Counted from the stretch's first letter, positions 8,312 to 16,827 are shown. The stretch is DNA of 64,000 nt from an uncultured Oscillospiraceae bacterium (GCA_950075865.1 CATMVA010000001.1:1-64000), one strand, 5' to 3'. Notes: generated from the sequence alone by a model not told the origin. Numbers and translations: made by a program.

Positions 8312-9235
8312 ATGACAGAAAATGTGTTGGTGACACGGGATCTCACCAAGCAGTACGGAAGTACCACTGTGGTGGATCATGTGAACATCACCATCCAGAA
8401 GGGGGACATTTACGGCCTGGTGGGCCGGAACGGAGCGGGCAAGACCACCATCATCCGCATGGCGGTTGCCCAGACCATCCCCTCCGGGGGTGAAGTGGAG
8501 CTTTTCGGGGCCACAGGGGTACGGGAACTGGGCCAGGCCCGGAGCCGGATCGGCGCCATGGTGGAAATCCCGAGTTTCTATCCCTATCTGACCGCCCGCG
8601 AGAACCTGGAATATTACCGCCGGCAGCGGGGGATCGCGGGACCCCATGTGGTGGAGGACGCACTGGAGCAGGTCAATTTGACCGACACGGGGAAAAAGAA
8701 GTTTAAGACATTCTCCCTGGGTATGAAGCAGCGGCTTGGGCTGGCTCTGGCTCTGATGAACCGGCCCGACCTGCTGTTCCTGGATGAGCCCATCAACGGC
8801 TTGGATCCGGAGGGCATTGTGGAGTTCCGCAACCTGTTGCTGGAGCTGAACCGCCAGTATCAGACCACTATTCTGATCTCCAGCCACATCCTCTCTGAGC
8901 TCCAGAGCCTTGCCACCTGCTACGGCTTTATCGACAAGGGCCATCTGCTGGAGCAGCTGACCGCCAACGAGCTGGCCGAAAAGTGTCGGGATTGTCTTGA
9001 ACTGAAGGTGGATGACGCACCCAAGGCCGCAGCCCTGATGGAGAAGGAACTGGGGCTTCGGGATTTCGAGGTCCTGCCCGGCGGAGCCATCCGGCTTTAT
9101 GAGGGTCTGGAAATTCCCCAGAAGATCACAAATCTGTTGGTGGCGCAAGGGATTAGCCTTTACGGCGTGGAGCATCGAGGAGCCAACCTGGAGGACTACT
9201 TCCTGAACCTGATCGGAGGTGTTCACCATGGTTAA
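8312..9235 (+). CDS. ABC transporter ATP-binding protein, BcrA/lantibiotic-immunity type
   Basis: A 307-residue cytoplasmic ATPase. Walker A is GRNGAGKTT, the Q-loop lies before EIPSFYPYLTARENLEYY, the signature is FSLGMKQRLGLALAL, Walker B is LLFLDEPINGLDP, and the switch His is in SSHILSEL. The EIPSFYPYLTA segment and C-terminal extension are typical of bacitracin/lantibiotic export ATPases (BcrA, LanF). ATG 8312 is favoured by its Shine-Dalgarno (GAGG near 8299) and family length; an in-frame start at 8261 would overlap the promoter. Its stop overlaps the first permease by 8 bp. No bacteriocin precursor is visible nearby. Confidence 0.92.
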   Translation: MTENVLVTRDLTKQYGSTTVVDHVNITIQKGDIYGLVGRNGAGKTTIIRMAVAQTIPSGGEVELFGATGVRELGQARSRIGAMVEIPSFYPYLTARENLEYYRRQRGIAGPHVVEDALEQVNLTDTGKKKFKTFSLGMKQRLGLALALMNRPDLLFLDEPINGLDPEGIVEFRNLLLELNRQYQTTILISSHILSELQSLATCYGFIDKGHLLEQLTANELAEKCRDCLELKVDDAPKAAALMEKELGLRDFEVLPGGAIRLYEGLEIPQKITNLLVAQGISLYGVEHRGANLEDYFLNLIGGVHHG

Positions 9236-9968
9236 GTATCTCAACGCTGAGCTCTATAAGGTGCGTCACAGAATCTACCTGCTTGGTTTTCTGGCTGTGA
9301 TCCTTGGCGGCATTTCAGCTCTGTTTTTACTTGTGAAGCTGGACGGGAACCAGAATGTGACCGTGGATGATATGCTGTACATTTTAGGCATGGCACTGAT
9401 TGCTGGGCTTTACCTGATCGTTGCCGTCTGTGATATGGTTTTCTCCGACCAGTATAAGTTCAATACACTGAAAAACGAGGTTTCCTATGGATTGCCGCGC
9501 ATGAGGATCTATTTTGGCAAGCTGACCGCAGCCGCTATTATGTGTGTGATTCTCTGTGTTGTGATCGCGGCTTACTATCTGCTTTTGTCTTTACTTTTAT
9601 TTCCCCAGGGGGGAGATTTGAGCGAAGCGCTTAGGGGAGTTGGGGAACAGTTCTTTCAGGCCCTTCCTCTGTGGCTGGGCGGTTTGGGACTGTATCAGGC
9701 GTTGCTGTTTACCATGAAAGGCTCCACCTCCGCTACCGTGGTTTATTTCTTAGTGGTGGGTATGCTGGACAGTGTTTTGAAGTTGATGGGACTGTTGCTC
9801 CCCACCATGGCCGCGATGTGTCAGGAACTGTTGGGGTGTCTGCTCCAGACCCCCTTTGCGCAGCTGCCCCTTTTGGATATTCCACACGCCTGGCTGGTGG
9901 GGCTGGGGTGGCTGACGGTGTCCACTCTGGTAGGAGCCTTTGTTTTCCAGAAAAGGGAGATCAACTGA
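9228..9968 (+). CDS. ABC-2 type permease, lantibiotic-immunity/BcrB-like
   Basis: A 246-residue integral membrane protein with about six TM helices, beginning MVKYLNAELYKVRHRIYLLGF, a start typical of ABC2_membrane_4 permeases of the LanE/LanG kind. ATG 9228 is chosen because GGAGGT lies at 9215-9220. It overlaps the end of the ATPase gene and is followed by a second permease 1 bp later. The two permeases and the ATPase would form one exporter that removes a membrane-active peptide or antibiotic. Confidence 0.85.
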   Translation: MVKYLNAELYKVRHRIYLLGFLAVILGGISALFLLVKLDGNQNVTVDDMLYILGMALIAGLYLIVAVCDMVFSDQYKFNTLKNEVSYGLPRMRIYFGKLTAAAIMCVILCVVIAAYYLLLSLLLFPQGGDLSEALRGVGEQFFQALPLWLGGLGLYQALLFTMKGSTSATVVYFLVVGMLDSVLKLMGLLLPTMAAMCQELLGCLLQTPFAQLPLLDIPHAWLVGLGWLTVSTLVGAFVFQKREIN

Positions 9969-9969
9969 G

Positions 9970-10758
9970 ATGATCAACTATTTGTCCGCCGAGTTCTATA
10001 AGCTGCGGTTTCACAAGGGCCTGTATGTGGGAACGGGTCTGCTGCTTCTGCTGGAGACCGTGGTATTTCTGCCTGGGTTTATGATCCGGAACCAAGATTA
10101 TATTGACAGAGATATTCTTCTGGCCTTTTTGGTGGTGGCCATGACGGTCGGCATCATCATAGCGCCCATCTTTGCAACCATGACCTTTGACGATCAAAAC
10201 GGGAATGGTACGCTGAAAAACGAGATCGTCTACGGGATTCCCCGCCACCGGGCTTACATTGGAAAGATGCTGGCGGGAGCCATTGCGGGCACCATAATAT
10301 CGCTCCTTGCGATGGGCTGGTTCCTTCTGCTGACCTTTCTGGTGGGCGGACCTTCTGAGGGGACGAATCAGGAATTCTTAGGGATATTCATTCGGGCAAC
10401 AGGGATCCAATGGTTGGTATGGATGAGCGTATATGCGTTTTTCTTTTTCCTGTTGGTTCTTATCCGGTCTGCCGCTGCGGCTTTGAGCCTGGGCTATGCT
10501 GTGACTGTGCTTGGGACGCCGGTCGCATTGACCATTGCTAGCGGTACGGACGTGAGCTTTTTCTGGCAGTTAGTTTCGGATCTTTTCTTTACCTCGCCGC
10601 TTCGTTTTACGGTGGGGCTGGACCTGAGTGACAGGAGACTGCTTGTCTCATTCCTTGGGGATAACCCTTTGATCTATGCCCTGGTGATATGTATCTTCTG
10701 GTGGGCGGTGAGTGTTTTGCTGGGCCTTATCGTCTTGCGGCGCAGAGAAATCAAGTAA
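9970..10758 (+). CDS. ABC-2 type permease, second subunit
   Basis: A 262-residue membrane protein starting MINYLSAEFYKLRFHKGLYVGTGLLLL, six TM helices, clearly a paralogue of the preceding permease (shared KNE(I/V)xYGxPRxRxYxGK motif). ATG 9970 lies one base past the previous stop, with AGGGAG at 9954-9959. The pair of similar ~250-residue permeases next to a BcrA-type ATPase is the LanEFG arrangement. Confidence 0.85.
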   Translation: MINYLSAEFYKLRFHKGLYVGTGLLLLLETVVFLPGFMIRNQDYIDRDILLAFLVVAMTVGIIIAPIFATMTFDDQNGNGTLKNEIVYGIPRHRAYIGKMLAGAIAGTIISLLAMGWFLLLTFLVGGPSEGTNQEFLGIFIRATGIQWLVWMSVYAFFFFLLVLIRSAAAALSLGYAVTVLGTPVALTIASGTDVSFFWQLVSDLFFTSPLRFTVGLDLSDRRLLVSFLGDNPLIYALVICIFWWAVSVLLGLIVLRRREIK

Positions 10759-10779
10759 CCGAAAGAAGGAGGGGGCAGG

Positions 10780-11673
10780 ATGGCTATAGCCCTTGTACTC
10801 CTGGGGATCCTGTGTGGGGCCCTGCTTTTGCGCATCTATGCGCTGGAGCAAAATATCCGACAGGGAGCAAAACAACTGAAAAAACGTAAGGCGGAGGGGA
10901 GAGCGGCTCCTCTCCGCCTTGCCGCGCCCAATCCCGCCGCCGAGGAGTTGATGGCGGAAGTGAATCTGCTCCTTCGGGAGGGGGAGGAGGAACGAACCTC
11001 CTTTCGGATGCGGGAGCAGGCCCTTCGGCAGCAGATCGCCAACGTTTCCCATGACCTTCGCACGCCGCTGACCTCCATTTTGGGGTATCTCCAACTTTTG
11101 GAGGATCCGGAGATTTCCGGGCCTCAGCGGGAGGAGTATCTGAACATCATAAAGGGACGCGCCCGCGTGCTCCAAGGGCTGATCACCAGCTTCTATGATC
11201 TTTCCCGCCTGGAAGCGGGGGAGTACCCTATTGGAAAGGAAAAGGTGGACCTACGGGAGGTCATCAGCGAGTTGCTTGCCGCCTTCTATGACGAGCTGGA
11301 CAGTCATTTTGTGGTGACCGTTGATCTTCCGGAGGATCTCCCTCCGGTGTGGGGGGACCGTTCCGCCTTGACCCGGATCTATTCCAACCTGATCCGAAAT
11401 GCCTTGGAGCATGGCTCCGGCATCCTCTCCATCTTGGCGTCACAGGAGAGTGGGAAGGTGGTCACCCGATTCACTAACGGCGGGGCGGAGGTGTCTGAAG
11501 AGGATCTGCCCCATGTATTTGACCGGTTTTTCACGTCAGATAAGACCCGTTCCGGGCGGAATACCGGGTTGGGCCTTGCTATCGTAAAGGCGCTAACCCT
11601 TCAGATGGATGGGGAGGTCCGTGCTGATTTGCTGAATGGAAATTTCTCGGTCTGTCTGAGTTGGAAAATTTGA
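10780..11673 (+). CDS. Sensor histidine kinase with short N-terminal membrane anchor
   Basis: A 297-residue kinase. There is one N-terminal TM helix (1-20), no extracellular sensor domain and a short linker. The dimerisation/H-box is IANVSHDLRTPLTSI with His91. The HATPase domain has an N-box (NLIRNALEHG), DRFFTSDK and a G-box (GRNTGLGLAIV). Kinases with almost no periplasmic part (intramembrane-sensing, like BceS/LanK partners) usually sense through the adjacent transporter, which fits this locus. It is the last gene before a terminator and the likely partner of the regulator at 7522. Confidence 0.92.
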   Translation: MAIALVLLGILCGALLLRIYALEQNIRQGAKQLKKRKAEGRAAPLRLAAPNPAAEELMAEVNLLLREGEEERTSFRMREQALRQQIANVSHDLRTPLTSILGYLQLLEDPEISGPQREEYLNIIKGRARVLQGLITSFYDLSRLEAGEYPIGKEKVDLREVISELLAAFYDELDSHFVVTVDLPEDLPPVWGDRSALTRIYSNLIRNALEHGSGILSILASQESGKVVTRFTNGGAEVSEEDLPHVFDRFFTSDKTRSGRNTGLGLAIVKALTLQMDGEVRADLLNGNFSVCLSWKI

Positions 11674-11690
11674 AAGAGAGAAGGAGAAAG

Positions 11691-11720
11691 CCTCTGGGGA
11701 AGCCCAGAGGTTCCCTTTTG
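11691..11720 (+). terminator. Terminator after the kinase gene
   Basis: CCTCTGGG (11691-11698), loop GAAG, CCCAGAGG (11703-11710), then TTCCCTTTT. Confidence 0.75.
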
Positions 11721-11782
11721 GATAAAAAGCAAGGAAAACCTTGTTAAAAATTTGCTATTTTATTGAAAATGCACAGATAGGG

Positions 11783-11819
11783 TTGACATTTTGACCCTAA
11801 AATGATAAAGTTTTAATAT
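11783..11819 (+). promoter_or_regulatory. Promoter for the nfnAB operon
   Basis: TTGACC (11791-11796), 17 bp, TAATAT (11814-11819). A second TTGACA overlaps just upstream (11783-11788). The surrounding 100 bp is distinctly A+T-rich compared with its neighbours. Confidence 0.55.
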
Positions 11820-11860
11820 AGTATTGGTGCGAAAATGATCCAAGAAAGGAATGGTTTTAC

Positions 11861-12715
11861 ATGGTAAAAATCGTTCGGAGAAAGGAATTGAACCCCACAG
11901 TCACTTTGCTGGAGGTGGAAGCTCCCTTTGTGGCCAACAAGGCCCAGGCCGGACAGTTCATCATCCTTCGTGTGGACGAGGATGGGGAGCGGATTCCGTT
12001 GACTGTGGCTGGCTATGACCGGGACAAGGGGACGGTCACCATCATTTTCCAGATTGTGGGCGCCACCACGGAAAAGCTTAACCACAAGAAGGAAGGGGAG
12101 TATATCCACGATTTCGTGGGTCCTCTGGGTATGGCTACTCACACTGAGGGGCTCAAGAAGGTCTGTGTGGTAGGCGGGGGCGTGGGCTGCGCCATCGCCC
12201 TTCCCGTAGCCCAGAAACTCCATGAGCAGGGCTGCGAGGTGACCTCTGTCATCGGCTTTCGTTCCAAGGATCTGCTGATTCTGGAGGACGAGTTCAAGGC
12301 TTGCTCCAACAAGCTCTATGTGATGACCGATGATGGCTCCTATGGCCGCCACGGCAATGTGTGCGTGCCCCTCAATGAGATGTTCGCCAATGGGGAGACC
12401 TTTGACGAGGTCATCACCATCGGACCTCTCATCATGATGAAGTTCGTGGTGGAAGCTACCCGGCCTACCGGGATCCCCTGTGTGGTTTCCATGAACCCCA
12501 TCATGATCGACGGCACGGGCATGTGCGGCGGTTGTCGGCTGACTCTGCATCAGGATGGCAAGGCGGTGACCAAGTTTGCCTGTGTGGATGGTCCTGACTT
12601 CAATGGCTACGAGGTGGATTTTGATGAGGCTATGAGCCGGGGCACCATGTACTATGGCTTTGAGCGTCATGCCCACGAAGAGACCTGCAACCTGTTCAAG
12701 AAGGAGGCTGAATAA
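11861..12715 (+). CDS. nfnA: Ferredoxin:NADP+ oxidoreductase alpha subunit (NfnA-like, SudB family)
   Basis: A 284-residue flavoprotein of the ferredoxin-NADP reductase fold. The N-terminal FAD-binding barrel (1-~95, with RIPLTVAGYDRD) is followed by an NAD-binding domain (VVGGGVGCAIALPVA), and a C-terminal [2Fe-2S] Cys motif in GTGMCGGCRLTL plus FACVDGPDF. In anaerobes this subunit pairs with the GltA-like flavoprotein that follows 2 bp later to make the electron-bifurcating complex NfnAB (NADH + 2 reduced ferredoxin + 2 NADP+). The family is also annotated sulfide dehydrogenase. Pairing and order strongly favour NfnA. Confidence 0.85.
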   Translation: MVKIVRRKELNPTVTLLEVEAPFVANKAQAGQFIILRVDEDGERIPLTVAGYDRDKGTVTIIFQIVGATTEKLNHKKEGEYIHDFVGPLGMATHTEGLKKVCVVGGGVGCAIALPVAQKLHEQGCEVTSVIGFRSKDLLILEDEFKACSNKLYVMTDDGSYGRHGNVCVPLNEMFANGETFDEVITIGPLIMMKFVVEATRPTGIPCVVSMNPIMIDGTGMCGGCRLTLHQDGKAVTKFACVDGPDFNGYEVDFDEAMSRGTMYYGFERHAHEETCNLFKKEAE

Positions 12716-12717
12716 TT

Positions 12718-14130
12718 ATGCCCAATATGGATCCGAAAAAGAATCCCATGCCGACCCAGGAGCCTCAGGTGCGGGCCCACAATTTCAGTGAGGTGGCCCT
12801 GGGATACTCTGAGGAGACCGCCATTCAGGAGGCCCTTCGGTGTCTGAACTGCAAGAATATGCCCTGCGTCAGTGGCTGTCCCGTGAATGTACATATCCCC
12901 GATTTTATCGCCAAGATCAAGGACGGCGATTTTGATGGCGCTTATCAGGTTATCCAGCTTTCTTCCACCCTTCCCGCTGTCTGCGGCCGTGTCTGCCCGC
13001 AGGAGACCCAGTGCGAGAGCAAGTGTGTCCGAGGCATCAAGGGGGAGCCGGTGGGCATCGGCCGTCTGGAGCGTTTCGTGGCCGACTGGCACAATGCCCA
13101 TGCTGACAAGCTCCCCGATAAGGTGCCCTCCAACGGGCACAAGGTGGCTGTGGTGGGTTCCGGCCCCAGCGGCCTGACCTGTGCCGGCGACCTGGCGAAG
13201 AAAGGCTACCAGGTCACGGTGTTTGAGGCGCTGCATACCGCCGGCGGCGTGCTGGTCTATGGCATCCCCGAGTTCCGTCTGCCCAAGTCCATCGTCCAGA
13301 AGGAGGTGGACAATCTGGTGGCTATGGGCGTGGACATGGAGACCAACATGGTCATCGGCAAGACCCTTACCATTGACGAGCTCTTTGGCATGGGCTACGA
13401 GGCTGTGTTTGTGGGCTCGGGTGCCGGACTTCCCAACTTTATGGGGATTCCCGGTGAGAGCCTGAAGGGCGTCTATTCCGCAAATGAATTCCTTACCCGC
13501 TCCAACCTGATGAAGGCTTATAAGGATGATCCTGTGACACCCATCATGAAGGGTGGAAAAGTGGCCGTGGTGGGCGGCGGCAATGTGGCCATGGACGCTG
13601 CCCGTACCGCGCTCCGCCTGGGGGCCGAGAAGGTTTACATCGTCTATCGCCGCTCCCTGGAGGAACTCCCCGCCCGGAAGGAAGAGGTGGAGCACGCCAT
13701 GGAGGAGGGGATCGAGTTCAAGCTCCTCAACAATCCTGTGGAGATCCTGGGTTATCACAATCCCGATGACCGCCGGGATCCCAAGAACGGTTTTGTCACC
13801 GGTATGAAGTGCATTCAGATGGAGCTGGGCGAGCCCGATGAGAAGGGCCGCCGCCGTCCCGTTCCCGTCCCCGGCAGTGAGTTTGAGCTGGAGGTGGACA
13901 CGGTCATCATGTCCATCGGCACCTCTCCCAACCCTCTCATTAAATCCACCACCGAGGGCCTGGAGGTCAATAAGCACGGCGGTATCATTGTGGAGGAGAA
14001 TACCGGCGCCACCACCAAGGAGGGTGTCTACGCCGGCGGCGATGCGGTCACTGGAGCCGCTACCGTTATTTCGGCCATGGGGGCCGGCAAAGTGGCGGCC
14101 AAGGCCATTGACGAGTATCTGAGTAAGTAA
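12718..14130 (+). CDS. nfnB: NfnB-like / NADPH-dependent glutamate synthase small-chain family flavoprotein
   Basis: A 470-residue protein. The N-terminal [4Fe-4S] domain has the four-Cys patterns RCLNCKNMPCVSGCPV and CGRVCPQETQCESKCVRG. An FAD domain follows (VAVVGSGPSGLTCAGDLA), then an NADPH domain (VAVVGGGNVAMDAARTALRLGAEKV) and a C-terminal FAD-contact motif (GVYAGGDAVTGAATVI). It follows NfnA directly with no large glutamate synthase subunit in view, so a role as the bifurcating NfnB subunit is more likely than GltD. A strong terminator follows. Confidence 0.87.
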   Translation: MPNMDPKKNPMPTQEPQVRAHNFSEVALGYSEETAIQEALRCLNCKNMPCVSGCPVNVHIPDFIAKIKDGDFDGAYQVIQLSSTLPAVCGRVCPQETQCESKCVRGIKGEPVGIGRLERFVADWHNAHADKLPDKVPSNGHKVAVVGSGPSGLTCAGDLAKKGYQVTVFEALHTAGGVLVYGIPEFRLPKSIVQKEVDNLVAMGVDMETNMVIGKTLTIDELFGMGYEAVFVGSGAGLPNFMGIPGESLKGVYSANEFLTRSNLMKAYKDDPVTPIMKGGKVAVVGGGNVAMDAARTALRLGAEKVYIVYRRSLEELPARKEEVEHAMEEGIEFKLLNNPVEILGYHNPDDRRDPKNGFVTGMKCIQMELGEPDEKGRRRPVPVPGSEFELEVDTVIMSIGTSPNPLIKSTTEGLEVNKHGGIIVEENTGATTKEGVYAGGDAVTGAATVISAMGAGKVAAKAIDEYLSK

Positions 14131-14146
14131 AAAACAGTTACATTTG

Positions 14147-14179
14147 GAGAGGGCCAGCTTACGCTGGCCCTCTCTTTTT
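14147..14179 (+). terminator. Terminator after nfnAB
   Basis: GAGAGGGCCAGC (14147-14158), loop TTAC, GCTGGCCCTCTC (14163-14174), then TTTTT. Confidence 0.93.
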
Positions 14180-14183
14180 GTAT

Positions 14184-14248
14184 TTCAATATAAATTTATT
14201 GAAATTCAATAAATAATACTTGACATTCGATAATGATGGTGGTAATCT
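14184..14248 (+). promoter_or_regulatory. Promoter with three TTCAATA half-sites upstream
   Basis: TTGACA (14220-14225), 17 bp, TAATCT (14243-14248). Upstream, TTCAATA occurs at 14184-14190, inverted at 14197-14203, and again at 14205-14211, giving two overlapping palindromes. This looks like an operator, possibly for the small XRE regulator encoded at 14859. Confidence 0.6.
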
Positions 14249-14271
14249 ATGGATGACAGGAGGGAAGTCCG

Positions 14272-14847
14272 ATGGAAAAAACAAATGTGCAGAAGCTGGC
14301 AAAAATCTTAAAGGTATTGGTGACCATCACTTTTGTGTGCAATCTGATCATTTTACCCTTTGTTCCGGGATTGGTAGGAATCGGGGCGGAAGGGGGCATG
14401 GCTCTGTTTCAGGAAGCGGTTGAGGAAAATCCCTTTGTACCGGCTCCGTTTCTGCTTTTCCTGGTAAACTGGCAATATTGGTGGCGGATTTGGAGGGAGG
14501 GGTATACCGGAGTGTTGGCCCTGTTTCTTTTGATCTGTGGCACTTGTACCGCCATGATCCTCTGGCAGGCCAGAAAGGTATTGGATACCATTCTGGATGG
14601 TAATCCCTTTCAGAAAAAGAATGGAGAGAGCATGAAGCGGGCGGCGGTATGCTGCTTTGTGATCTCGGCGGCCGCTTTGCTCCGGACCTTCTGGCGGTTC
14701 TGGTACTATGGCTCCATTGCGCCTTTGTTCACTTATAATGCCCTGTTTGTTCCGCTCTTTGCTATGGGAGGACTGCTGTGTATGGTCATGTCTGCTCTCT
14801 TCCGTCAAGCCGCTGAGCTGAAGGAAGAGAACGACCTGACTATTTAG
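14272..14847 (+). CDS. DUF2975-type membrane protein
   Basis: A 191-residue membrane protein with about four TM helices, matching the DUF2975 layout in which a helix pair surrounds a cytosolic segment rich in Lys/Asn (VLDTILDGNPFQKKNGESMKR). Function unknown. Genes of this family regularly sit directly upstream of a tiny XRE-type regulator, as here (11 bp gap). AGGAGG near 14259 precedes ATG 14272. Confidence 0.75.
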   Translation: MEKTNVQKLAKILKVLVTITFVCNLIILPFVPGLVGIGAEGGMALFQEAVEENPFVPAPFLLFLVNWQYWWRIWREGYTGVLALFLLICGTCTAMILWQARKVLDTILDGNPFQKKNGESMKRAAVCCFVISAAALLRTFWRFWYYGSIAPLFTYNALFVPLFAMGGLLCMVMSALFRQAAELKEENDLTI

Positions 14848-14858
14848 GGGGTGGCGGC

Positions 14859-15080
14859 ATGGCGATCATAGTCAACCTGGATGTGATGATGGCGAAGCGT
14901 AAAATGAGCCTGAACGAGTTGGCTTCCAAGGTGGATCTGACCCTGGCCAATCTGTCGGTGCTCAAAAACAACCATGCCAAGGCGGTACGATTCTCTACCT
15001 TGGAGGCTATCTGTAAGGCTTTAGACTGTCAGCCGGGGGATATTCTGGAATATGTGCCTGGGGAGGACCCGGAGACATAA
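14859..15080 (+). CDS. Small XRE/YozG-type helix-turn-helix regulator
   Basis: A 73-residue protein that is essentially one HTH domain: MAKRKMSLNELASKVDLTLANLSVLKNN, then FSTLEAICKALDCQPGDILEYV. It is the classical partner of DUF2975 proteins and probably represses its own operon, perhaps through the TTCAATA repeats at 14184-14211. ATG 14859 follows GGGGGTGG. Confidence 0.88.
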   Translation: MAIIVNLDVMMAKRKMSLNELASKVDLTLANLSVLKNNHAKAVRFSTLEAICKALDCQPGDILEYVPGEDPET

Positions 15081-15099
15081 GGGAAAGAAGGAAACGAAT

Positions 15100-16017
15100 A
15101 TGGATAATATTCATTCGACGCCCCAGTTTGGGACGCCGCAGGATTCTTATACCGCAAAAAAGAAAGGAAAAGAAAATCTATGCGGTGGATGGCCGGGACC
15201 TGCTGGCCTTGTTTAAAATTTTTCTATTTGGACTTTGTTATACCATTCGACATTGAGAGACGTGGAAAGAGAAACAGACGGTCCGGTTTTCTGAGCTGGA
15301 TCCCTTGGCTCCGGCTATCGTTCTTGGAGTGCTGGATCTGCTCTACGGATTTTTCCTGATGGTGCAGTCGGCGGCTCTTTTCGTGGGAGCTGCTTATCTG
15401 GAACAGGTGACCGGGCTTTCCTATTCTGAATATGCCCGCAGCGGTTTCTTTCAACTGGTTTTTGTTGCGATCCTGAACCTGATCGTGGTTTTGATTGCCT
15501 TTCAGATGTCCCAGAAGTCCGGCGGTGCCTGGAAGGTAATGAGGCTGCTTATGGTTGCCATGAGTGGCCTGCTTTTGACCTATGCCACCTACCGGATGAC
15601 GTTCTATGTACAGGGTTACGGTCTGTCCTTCAAAAGATTCCTCACCTATTGGGGAATGGTGATGCTGGCCATCTTTTTTCTGGCGGCAGTTTTGAAGGCG
15701 CGGAAAAAGAGTTTGCTTTTTTCAAGGTGCTGTTGACGGTGAGTATTGTGGGCTGGTTGGTGCTTAACGCCTGCAATATGGACCGGCTCATGGTAAACTA
15801 TAATGTGACGTTGTATCAGCGGCAGGAGATTTCCGCCATTGATTTGAGCTATTTGGTGAATGAGTTGTCCTATGATGCCCTGGATGCTCTGGGGCAGATT
15901 CCGATGAAGGCTGTAGGTTTCGAGCAAGCGATTCAGGCCCGGCGGGCACGGGCAGCCTGGAATGCTTCCCATTGGCAGACCTGGAACCTGTCGGCCTGGC
16001 TTGCAGCAAGACAATGA
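15100..16017 (+). pseudogene. Decayed polytopic membrane protein gene (DUF4173/DUF4153-like)
   Basis: Three reading frames in succession carry pieces of one membrane protein. An N-terminal piece begins at ATG 15100 (MDNIHSTPQFGTP), with GAAGGAAACG before it, and stops after 38 codons. A hydrophobic middle piece runs from about 15255 to 15736 (DPLAPAIVLGVLDLLYGFF; SYSEYARSGFFQLVFVAILN). A C-terminal piece continues in another frame to 16017 (VLLTVSIVGWLVLNACNMDRLMVNYN). The last frameshift maps near a T6 run at 15717-15722 or the A5 run at 15703. From memory the pieces match the C-terminal half of DUF4173/DUF4153 proteins; the total is too short for a full copy, so internal sequence is also lost. 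Confidence 0.7.
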
Positions 16018-16038
16018 AGTGAAGGGAGAAGAGACGAT

Positions 16039-16605
16039 ATGGAAAAAGAGAATCTTCGGGAAGAAAAACGGACTACTCTGGGGCAACGGTTTTGCGGTTT
16101 TGCAATGGGACATCTGATTCTCTCAGTCTTACTGGTCTTTTTCGGGCCGATATTCTTAGCGTCTCGCTGGAATGAGTCTTGGTTGTATTTGGCACCCATT
16201 TTTCTGATGGGAATATATTTCCCGGCAGGAGTCTGCGTATCCTGGGTGGAAGGATGGACAGTGCCGCAGAGTGACCGGGAAAGAATGATGGCAATCATCC
16301 TGCCTGCCGCCGTTGCATGGTTCTGGGTATGCGTAGTGTTCTTTGCGATTTCTGTAGAGACCGGGGAGCTGTTGATGGTCGTATTTTATCTTTCCATGAT
16401 ATTGGCGACCCCCTCCAGCATTTTGGCCATCCTTTTTGCCGTGCTGATCCCTTCGGAGGGATGGGGGGGACTGATGCTCGGCGGAATGATAGCCGGGTTT
16501 CTTCCACCCCTGCTCTTTGAGCTTGGAAGCTTTTGGCAGTCGGACCGGATGGAACGGATTCGGATACGAAAAGATATGGCACAGGTTGAAGAAAAGGAGA
16601 TATGA
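16039..16605 (+). CDS. Hypothetical membrane protein, four to five TM helices
   Basis: A 188-residue protein I do not recognise. A charged N-terminus (MEKENLREEKRTTLG) is followed by hydrophobic segments near 22-42, 50-70, 86-108, 112-135 and 142-160, and a charged C-terminal tail (RMERIRIRKDMAQVEEKEI) that should be cytosolic. GAAGGGAGAAG lies before ATG 16039. It closes the small DUF2975/XRE/pseudogene cluster and probably shares its promoter. Base composition is like its neighbours. Confidence 0.65.
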   Translation: MEKENLREEKRTTLGQRFCGFAMGHLILSVLLVFFGPIFLASRWNESWLYLAPIFLMGIYFPAGVCVSWVEGWTVPQSDRERMMAIILPAAVAWFWVCVVFFAISVETGELLMVVFYLSMILATPSSILAILFAVLIPSEGWGGLMLGGMIAGFLPPLLFELGSFWQSDRMERIRIRKDMAQVEEKEI

Positions 16606-16608
16606 TAG

Positions 16609-16642
16609 ATAGAAAGGAGCGGCAGTTTCCGCTCCTTTCTAT
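16609..16642. terminator. Bidirectional hairpin between convergent genes
   Basis: ATAGAAAGGAGCGG (16609-16622) and CCGCTCCTTTCTAT (16629-16642) are perfect complements with loop CAGTTT. It lies between the plus gene ending at 16605 and the minus gene whose stop codon begins at 16644. The T-tracts are within the arms rather than behind them, so termination strength is uncertain. Confidence 0.6.
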
Positions 16643-16827
16643 TATCCGTTTGGGGGAGTGGTACACGCGCTTCCCTCGCCTGAAGCGGAGCGCAAAGCCA
16701 GCAGGGATAGATTGTCACCCAGGACCTCAAAGAAGGCGGCAAGAACCTCCAACTGATCAGAGGAAAGTCCCTCCGCCAGTCGGAGAGAGGCCAGAGCGGC
16801 CAGGATCACCAGTGCGTCATAGCTCAT
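16642..16827 (-). CDS. Small conserved-looking protein (DUF6774-like)
   Basis: A 61-residue protein MSYDALVILAALAS... with the pattern LAEGLSSDQLEVLAAFFEVLGDNLSLLA. This resembles a family of tiny Clostridia proteins with a G-L-S-x-D-E-x-x-L-L-A-x-F-x-x-L-G-D core that I associate with DUF6774. A GGGGGTGG Shine-Dalgarno precedes ATG at 16827 (minus strand). Function unknown. Its stop lies in the shared hairpin. Confidence 0.6.
   Translation of the reverse strand: MSYDALVILAALASLRLAEGLSSDQLEVLAAFFEVLGDNLSLLALRSASGEGSACTTPPNG

Noticed and set aside
12667-13977. A 436-codon open frame on the minus strand over nfnB
   Set aside because: Shadow of the strongly biased codons of nfnB; composition (His/Gly/Leu) is typical of antisense frames and it has no ribosome binding site.
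13181-14122. Arg/Pro/Trp/Ser-rich plus-strand frames over nfnB
   Set aside because: Off-frame readings of a GC-biased gene; no homology and no start signals.
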